This document shows, in pieces, positions 58,604 to 64,000 of a DNA stretch of 64,000 nt. Under the pieces are notes generated by a model. The model did not search any database. It was not told the DNA's origin and saw only the letters and a program-made list of their open reading frames with translations. Every line of letters starts with the position of its first letter. The first letter of the stretch is position 1. The translations under genes and the position numbers were made by a program. The stretch is from Arthrobacter sp. MYb227. Its GTDB lineage: Bacteria; Actinomycetota; Actinomycetes; Actinomycetales; Micrococcaceae. The DNA lies in contig NZ_PCPT01000001.1 of assembly GCF_002975435.1 (NCBI RefSeq), positions 434,001 through 498,000 on the forward strand, given 5' to 3'.

Positions 58604-59203
58604 TTATGCCTGTTTCTTGAGTGCGGCCGAGGCGTGAGCCTGCAAGTCATTGCCGCCGGTGGAGAGGTCCCAACGCCAATACAAATCGCCGTTGACAAGC
58701 CCGTAGATGCGGGTTGCCGAAGCATAGGATTTAGCATTGGTGCCGCGCATGACGAGGTCGGTCGCGAGTTGGATCTGTGGGCCTTTGATGACCCCGTAGT
58801 AAAGTTCGGAGATCGCCCCCGGGTGAGAGATATTGGCTTGGATCTTGAATCCACCGTCGTCGCTTCGCAGGTCTTCGACGTCCTGCGCTGATCGTAGGGT
58901 AGGTACAACATCTCCGGGTGTCATCCCCGGACCAAGATCGCCTTCAACCATGGGGCGTTCCAGTGACCAGAATCCGGTTTCAACCGAGAGCGGACGCAAT
59001 TTATTGCCCTGCTCATCTGTCACCCAAGATTCGGATCGGTATTCCAAGAACGGCAGGCCGTTCTGGGTGAAGCTCATGCGCTGCCAAAAATGTTCATCCC
59101 CGTCTTCTCCCTCGCCTAGACGGCCGAGGCCTTCCCAGGTTCCTAGGAGCCACGAGAGCGGCACTAATTCGGGGGTTAGATCGGTAGGGATTTCAATTGC
59201 CAT
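58604..59203 (-). CDS. Nitrobindin-like (FABP/DUF1794) heme-binding protein
   Basis: 199 residues forming a lipocalin-like beta barrel. The signature SWLLGTWEGLGRLGEGEDGD (GxWxGxG) near residue 20 and a C-terminal KSYASATRIYGLVNGDLYWR fit. Related proteins bind heme b and isomerise peroxynitrite. A histidine that could be the proximal ligand lies in the AHASAALKK C-terminus. It is paired with ygfZ. Confidence 0.9.
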   Translation of the reverse strand: MAIEIPTDLTPELVPLSWLLGTWEGLGRLGEGEDGDEHFWQRMSFTQNGLPFLEYRSESWVTDEQGNKLRPLSVETGFWSLERPMVEGDLGPGMTPGDVVPTLRSAQDVEDLRSDDGGFKIQANISHPGAISELYYGVIKGPQIQLATDLVMRGTNAKSYASATRIYGLVNGDLYWRWDLSTGGNDLQAHASAALKKQA

Positions 59204-59233
59204 GACGCGTGTGCTTCCTGCAGTGTTTCTAAA

Positions 59234-59353
59234 TTACTTCTGACCCTTGAAGAGGCGGGTCACGACGAGAGCAGCAAAGCCCGCCATGCCGAGGCCTGCA
59301 AGGGAAAGCAGGGAAAGGAAGAAGATCTCAAGGCCAAGGTAGTTTTCAGTCAT
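59234..59353 (-). CDS. 39-residue single-pass membrane protein
   Basis: ATG at 59351-59353 preceded by GGATGGAGAC; the product reads MTENYLGLEIFFLSLLSLAG, then LGMAGFAALVVTRLFKGQK. One membrane helix, basic C-terminus. Codon use has strong GC in third position. It lies 30 bp upstream of the nitrobindin-like gene on the same strand. No function known. Confidence 0.65.
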   Translation of the reverse strand: MTENYLGLEIFFLSLLSLAGLGMAGFAALVVTRLFKGQK

Positions 59354-59498
59354 GTCTCCATCCTAACCGGTTCTTGGGTGCGGTCTGGGATTTGATGACT
59401 TAACGGGCGATAACTAGTCATGAGGTCCTAAGCTTTACCTCTTCGCACATCCACCACGGAACGTGGGGCCGCGTGTCTGGAAACCTTGCCCGCTGGAA

Positions 59499-60263
59499 TT
59501 AAAAGACGAATTCGAGGCGGATCAAGTGCACGTACCAAACCACAGCACCGCAGAGAAGTAGTGGTGCGCTTGAAGCAGCAAGCATTTGCAGCGTGTTGCG
59601 CGGGCCCCTGGCGGAGACCAACATGGCTCGTGCACCGACAATCACCAGGCCGCAGGCGGCTCCGAGCACCAGGCCGGGAACTACATTGACATTGTTATCG
59701 AACATGCTCGCGGCACCTCCTACGAGTACCGCAAGGAGGAAACCCAGGGGAAAGACGATACGGTCGGGCAGACGTAAGACTCCGGGAATCGCCGCTGCAA
59801 AGATGCTCAGCCCCGCGATCAGAGCCACCGCGCGCCACTGAGTATTACTTCCCAGTGCCACCCATCCGGAACCCAGGCTGCCAATGACTAGACCGCTGAT
59901 GCCGATGGCCACCGACTCGAGTCGGGCCTTGGCATCGGTGCCACGAAAAAGCTGTGTGAGGAACATAAATATGGCTCCCACACCAATAATTGGTGCGAGC
60001 CATAGCATCCCGGCGCTGTCTAGTTTCAAGGGAAACGAAGCCAAAATGGTGGCTGCAGCAGAACCGATGAAAATAAGCAGGCTCACCGGGTTAGGTGAAG
60101 GGACCTTGAGCAGCCGTGGCCAGCCCGCGGCGAATACCGCAAGTACCACCAGGAGCACTATCGATACCGGCCAGCCCGCCGCAATCGGCAGATAGCTGGC
60201 ACCGATAATAAGGGCAAGGGCAATTGAACCTGTGGCCAAAACTTTGAGTCTCACAATCTCCAT
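59499..60263 (-). CDS. Conserved membrane protein of unknown function
   Basis: 254 residues with about eight membrane helices and short loops. The pattern of Gly-rich helices (GISGLVIGSLGSGWVALGS, PGLVLGAACGLVIVGARAML) resembles permease or DUF-type membrane proteins, but I recognise no family. It is divergent from the GlnR-like gene and separated from the 39-residue gene by about 145 bp. Confidence 0.75.
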   Translation of the reverse strand: MEIVRLKVLATGSIALALIIGASYLPIAAGWPVSIVLLVVLAVFAAGWPRLLKVPSPNPVSLLIFIGSAAATILASFPLKLDSAGMLWLAPIIGVGAIFMFLTQLFRGTDAKARLESVAIGISGLVIGSLGSGWVALGSNTQWRAVALIAGLSIFAAAIPGVLRLPDRIVFPLGFLLAVLVGGAASMFDNNVNVVPGLVLGAACGLVIVGARAMLVSARGPRNTLQMLAASSAPLLLCGAVVWYVHLIRLEFVF

Positions 60264-60422
60264 CCTGCCTTATCTCAGCCTGCGGGCCGCTATTTGACAA
60301 GTCCTTTTCGCTGTCGCGCCGCGCTAAAAGTTCAGTATTTGCACTCCCGACACACCCACCAGCTCTGGGTTTTCTCCTGAGGAAACCAAGAAATAGGAAA
60401 AAGTGGGTGCCACGCGGCAACC

Positions 60423-60428
60423 TATACT
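60423..60428 (+). promoter_or_regulatory. Candidate -10 box of the GlnR-like gene
   Basis: TATACT, one mismatch from consensus, 71 bp before the GTG start. No convincing -35 lies at the right distance. Confidence 0.3.
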
Positions 60429-60499
60429 TCTTGTAGGCACCCGAGCCCAGCGTAGTGCCCGGATTCTGATCCGCTATCGCCAATCCAAAGGGGCACACC

Positions 60500-61198
60500 G
60501 TGGCAAGCATCCTTCTGCTGAGCAATGCACCGGCACACTCCCCTGCCGCATTGCCCGCACTTGAGCTGCTCTCCCACCAGGTACGTACGCTTCCGGCACA
60601 CTCAGCTGCGTTGCTCGAAGCAGAGGGTGCCGCACTGATCCTGGTTGATGGACGCAACGATCTTGTTGCTTCTCGCACACTATGCCAATTACTGCGATCC
60701 ACCGGAACATCATGCCCGGTGGTTTTGGTACTCACCGAAGGTGGCATGGCGGCGGTCTCTGCGTCGTGGCAGGTCGATGATGTGTTGTTGGAAAGTGCTG
60801 GACCTGCCGAAATTGAGGCCAGGTTTCGACTGGCCATGGGGCGCACAGCACCCGCAGCGGAGCCGGAAAGTGTTCCGATTCGTGCCGCAGGTGTTGTGAT
60901 TGACGAAGCCAGTTACACCGCCAAGGTCCATGGTTCCCCGCTGAACCTGACCTACAAGGAATTTGAGCTGCTCAAATACCTGGTACAGCACCCGGGCCGC
61001 GTCTTTAGCCGCGAACAATTACTCCACGAGGTGTGGGGTTATGACTACTACGGGGGAACCCGCACCGTTGATGTCCACGTGCGTCGGCTGCGCGCCAAAC
61101 TCGGAACCGATCATGAGCAGTTGATCGGCACGGTACGTAATGTTGGCTACCGTTTCACTCCAATACGACACGAAAATACCGAGGTCATCGACGCTTAG
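60500..61198 (+). CDS. glnR: GlnR-like winged-helix response regulator with degenerate receiver
   Basis: 232 residues. The C-terminal OmpR-type winged helix is strong: [54 protein letters not shown]. The N-terminal receiver lacks the usual acidic pair (it starts [11 protein letters not shown]) and the conserved lysine, though an aspartate remains in LILVDGRND. This matches actinobacterial GlnR, an orphan nitrogen regulator not driven by a partner kinase. In mycobacteria glnR is likewise next to mshD. The start is GTG. Confidence 0.8.
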   Translation: MASILLLSNAPAHSPAALPALELLSHQVRTLPAHSAALLEAEGAALILVDGRNDLVASRTLCQLLRSTGTSCPVVLVLTEGGMAAVSASWQVDDVLLESAGPAEIEARFRLAMGRTAPAAEPESVPIRAAGVVIDEASYTAKVHGSPLNLTYKEFELLKYLVQHPGRVFSREQLLHEVWGYDYYGGTRTVDVHVRRLRAKLGTDHEQLIGTVRNVGYRFTPIRHENTEVIDA

Positions 61199-61224
61199 CC
61201 GGCTCCGGGGCTATCTTTAGGTGT

Positions 61225-62214
61225 ATGAACGCCGTCCGAAACCCCCAAGTCTCCATCGATCTGCTCAAGGGTTCCCCGGAGCCAGAGGTCCAGCTTGCTG
61301 TGCACACACTTGTCACAGCCGCTCATGAAGCCGATGGCAATCCTCCCCTGAGCGAACAAACGTTATTGCAGTTACGTACCGAGTCCGATCCCGATGCGAT
61401 CCTTGGTGCCTATGCCTACCTGCAGGAAGCCAAGGACTACGCCTCCGGCGAGCTCGTGGGTGCGGCAATTGCGGTTTTGGGTGCTGCCGGGACACCCGGC
61501 ACGCTGGAGCTGGCGGTGCATCCGGCATTTCGTGAAGATGGCATTGCAACTGCCCTTTTGGAAAGCCTTGCCTCGCGGATCAAGCTAGCGGGTTTGCGGG
61601 CGTGGGCTCATGGCAATCATGAGGGTGCGGCACGGTTGGCCGAACAACATGGTTTCATCTCGGTGCGTGAACTTTGGCGCATGCGGCTGGTTCATGGCGA
61701 CGATATTCCGGCACCGGTGATGCCTTCCGGGACCCGGATTCGCACATTCAACCCGGCCACCGATGGCCCGGCGTGGGTTGCGGCAAATGCTGCGGCGTTC
61801 GCCCATCATCAGGAACAAGGCGCGTTGACCCTTGCCGATCTTCAGGCGCGCATGGCTGAGGATTGGTTTGATCCAGAAGGATTCTTGTTGGCTGTCGATG
61901 AACAAGACACGATTCTTGGCTTCCACTGGACCAAGGTGCATCCGGCGCTTGCCTCGGCAGATTCCGGTGCGGGCCTGGGATTGGGTGAGATCTACGTGGT
62001 GGGAGTGACTCCACAAGCTCAGGGAACCGGTCTGGGGAAAGCGCTAACGCTTGCCGGGATTAGGCATCTGAACTCTAAGGGCCTAGAAGCGTTGATGCTG
62101 TATGTGGATGCGGATAACACCGCCGCCGTCTCGCTCTACCGCAAGCTAGGTTTCACCAGGTGGGATGTCGATGTCATGTACGCCCCAGCAACCGGAACTG
62201 ATTCGGTAGAGTAG
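61225..62214 (+). CDS. mshD: Mycothiol synthase
   Basis: MshD acetylates cysteinyl-glucosaminyl-inositol in the last step of mycothiol synthesis. The 329 residues hold two GNAT domains: the N-terminal with TLELAVHPAFREDGIATALL, the C-terminal with EIYVVGVTPQAQGTGLGKAL and LYVDADNTAAVSLYRKLGFT. It starts 26 bp after the GlnR-like stop and is probably cotranscribed with it. Confidence 0.95.
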   Translation: MNAVRNPQVSIDLLKGSPEPEVQLAVHTLVTAAHEADGNPPLSEQTLLQLRTESDPDAILGAYAYLQEAKDYASGELVGAAIAVLGAAGTPGTLELAVHPAFREDGIATALLESLASRIKLAGLRAWAHGNHEGAARLAEQHGFISVRELWRMRLVHGDDIPAPVMPSGTRIRTFNPATDGPAWVAANAAAFAHHQEQGALTLADLQARMAEDWFDPEGFLLAVDEQDTILGFHWTKVHPALASADSGAGLGLGEIYVVGVTPQAQGTGLGKALTLAGIRHLNSKGLEALMLYVDADNTAAVSLYRKLGFTRWDVDVMYAPATGTDSVE

Positions 62215-62228
62215 AACTATCGACGCAC

Positions 62229-62267
62229 AGCCGCGTATCCGTCGGTAATTCCGCGAGATACGCGGCT
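62229..62267 (+). terminator. Probable terminator after mshD
   Basis: AGCCGCGTATC and GATACGCGGCT pair over 11 bp, followed by TGCTTCTGTT, 14 bp after the mshD stop. Confidence 0.7.
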
Positions 62268-62382
62268 TGCTTCTGTTATCCGGACAGAAAGATCATTTTT
62301 CTTACGCCGGCACGTAACATCACAGCACTAATTTTCAGCACCAGATAGCTCGCCACCACCCGAACGACCTAGGGGCATATTG

Positions 62383-64000
62383 ATGGATCCGCAACCAGCC
62401 ACCTCCTCCTTGGGAATAACCGATGTGCCAGCGGCACGCGCCACCCAAGACCGCATTGAGCTACCGGACTTTGAACCCGCGGCGCTTCCGGACGGTGATT
62501 TTGCCGATGATAGGTTCCTTGACCGCGAACTGAGCTGGCTACACTTCAACGCCCGCGTGCTAGAACTTGCCGAAGACCCGGAGCTCGCCTTACTCGAACG
62601 GGTAAATTTCCTCTCGATCTTCTCCTCAAATCTCGATGAGTTCTTCATGGTCCGCGTCGCAGGACTCAAACGCCGCATCGCCACCGGGCTTGCGGTGCCC
62701 TCGGCGGCCGGCATGAACCCGGTAGATCAGTTGGAAATGATCCTTGCCGATGCCCATGCCCTGCAGCTACGTCATGCACAGGTTTTCGCCGAGCAGGTAC
62801 GCCCCGCCCTCGAAGCGGAAAAGATCTTGCTCACCAGCTGGGAAGAGCTCGACGAGCGTGCCCAGAACGAGCTGCATCGTTGGTTCATCAACCAGGTCTT
62901 CCCCATTCTGACCCCGCTGGCGGTGGACCCGGCGCACCCCTTCCCCTATATTTCCGGACTGTCGCTCAACCTAGCCGTGGTGGTGCGCAACCCGGTATCA
63001 GGCAAGGAACTTTTTGCCCGACTCAAGGTCCCGGACACCATGCCCCGGTTGATCTCCGTCGATGGCCCGCGTGCCGGAAATACCGCTGGACGCGTCGCCC
63101 GCTTTGTCACCCTCGAAGATGTCATCGCCCAACACCTCGAATACCTCTTTGCCGGCATGGAAATTGTTGAGCATCATTTCTTCCGGGTCACCCGCAATGA
63201 GGACCTTGAGGTTGAGGAAGACGATGCGGAAAATCTACTCCAGGCGTTGGAGAAGGAACTGCTGCGTCGTCGTTTCGGTCCCCCGGTACGACTTGAGGTA
63301 GTAGACGATATTGCCCCGAATATTCGTGCCTTGCTGGTACGGGAACTTGGGGTTGAAGAAGACGAGGTATTTGCGCTGCCTTCACCGCTGGATTTGCGTG
63401 GGCTGGGTGTGATCGCCAATATTGACCGCGCCGACCTGCATTACCCCAAGCAGCTGGCTCATACGTCCCGCTACCTCAATGAGTCGGAAACCTCTAAGGC
63501 AGCAAACGTCTTTGCGGCAATGCGCCGCCGGGATATCTTGCTCCATCACCCCTACGATTCGTTCTCCACCTCCGTTCAGGCGTTCTTGGAGCAGGCGGCA
63601 AACGATCCAAAGGTCATGGCCATTAAGCAGACCTTGTACCGCACCAGTGGCGATTCTCCGATCGTCGATGCGCTGATTGATGCCGCCGAATCCGGTAAAC
63701 AGGTTCTCGCCCTGGTGGAAATTAAAGCCAGATTCGACGAGCAAGCAAATATCTCCTGGGCGCGGAAGCTCGAGCAGGCGGGCGTGCACGTTGTCTATGG
63801 GATCGTCGGGCTCAAAACCCACTCCAAGCTCTCCTTGGTGATCCGTCGCGAGGGCGATAAGCTACGTCGTTATTGCCACATTGGCACCGGCAATTATCAT
63901 CCACGCACTGCCCGCTACTACGAGGATCTGGGCCTGTTGACCAGCGATGACCAGGTGGGTGAGGATCTTTCCCACCTGTTCAACCAGCTCTCCGGCTACG
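62383..64000 (+). CDS. ppk1: Polyphosphate kinase 1 (3' end cut by window edge)
   Basis: PPK1 makes inorganic polyphosphate from ATP. 539 codons are visible with no stop. The N-terminal domain has [20 protein letters not shown] and [20 protein letters not shown]. The phospholipase D-like catalytic part begins with [20 protein letters not shown], and the phospho-acceptor His480 lies in [10 protein letters not shown]. The ATG at 62383 has AGGGG seven bases upstream. The second catalytic half lies beyond the window. Confidence 0.96.
   Translation, partial: MDPQPATSSLGITDVPAARATQDRIELPDFEPAALPDGDFADDRFLDRELSWLHFNARVLELAEDPELALLERVNFLSIFSSNLDEFFMVRVAGLKRRIATGLAVPSAAGMNPVDQLEMILADAHALQLRHAQVFAEQVRPALEAEKILLTSWEELDERAQNELHRWFINQVFPILTPLAVDPAHPFPYISGLSLNLAVVVRNPVSGKELFARLKVPDTMPRLISVDGPRAGNTAGRVARFVTLEDVIAQHLEYLFAGMEIVEHHFFRVTRNEDLEVEEDDAENLLQALEKELLRRRFGPPVRLEVVDDIAPNIRALLVRELGVEEDEVFALPSPLDLRGLGVIANIDRADLHYPKQLAHTSRYLNESETSKAANVFAAMRRRDILLHHPYDSFSTSVQAFLEQAANDPKVMAIKQTLYRTSGDSPIVDALIDAAESGKQVLALVEIKARFDEQANISWARKLEQAGVHVVYGIVGLKTHSKLSLVIRREGDKLRRYCHIGTGNYHPRTARYYEDLGLLTSDDQVGEDLSHLFNQLSGY

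Overview
The window is a stretch of a moderately GC-rich actinobacterial chromosome. A mycothiol synthase, a GlnR-type regulator next to it, a DUF222/HNH protein, PspC-linked signalling genes and the form of the ribosomal proteins (RG-rich tails on S3 and S5) all point to Actinomycetota, most likely a Micrococcaceae member of the Arthrobacter/Glutamicibacter type. The genus is inference.

The first 49 kb read almost entirely on the minus strand and form the ribosome and transcription supercluster. In the direction of transcription the order is tRNA-Trp, secE-nusG, rplK-rplA, rplJ-rplL, rpoB-rpoC, rpsL-rpsG-fusA-tuf, then the S10 block (rpsJ to rpsQ), the spc block (rplN to rplO) and secY, which runs off the left edge. 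Each block is bounded by hairpin terminators or leader elements. These include an L10-type leader with an attenuator before rplJ and a good promoter before rpsL.

Foreign cargo sits only at the seams between these blocks. A full narGHJI-narK nitrate respiration operon lies between rplA and rplJ. An acyltransferase, a YbaK-type editing protein and a decayed thiolase lie between rplL and rpoB. A DUF222/HNH protein lies between rpoC and rpsL. A 1330-residue membrane protein and an XRE regulator lie between tuf and rpsJ. A membrane-anchored endonuclease/exonuclease/phosphatase-family protein lies between rpsQ and rplN.

From 49 to 64 kb the genes are mixed in strand: an aspartate aminotransferase; a LuxR-type response regulator with a PspC-bearing sensor kinase, divergent from three small membrane or PspC proteins (a LiaFSR/Psp-like envelope stress module); 6-phosphofructokinase; a GNAT protein; a YgfZ-type folate-binding protein with a nitrobindin-like protein and a 39-residue membrane protein; and finally a GlnR-like regulator, mycothiol synthase and the start of polyphosphate kinase.

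I found no CRISPR array, rRNA, intact insertion sequence or prophage. The least explained structures are a pair of hairpins near 37.4 kb that share the same 13-base loop on unrelated stems, a duplicated GC-rich palindromic element upstream of rpsJ, and the thiolase remnant at 33.8-34.1 kb.
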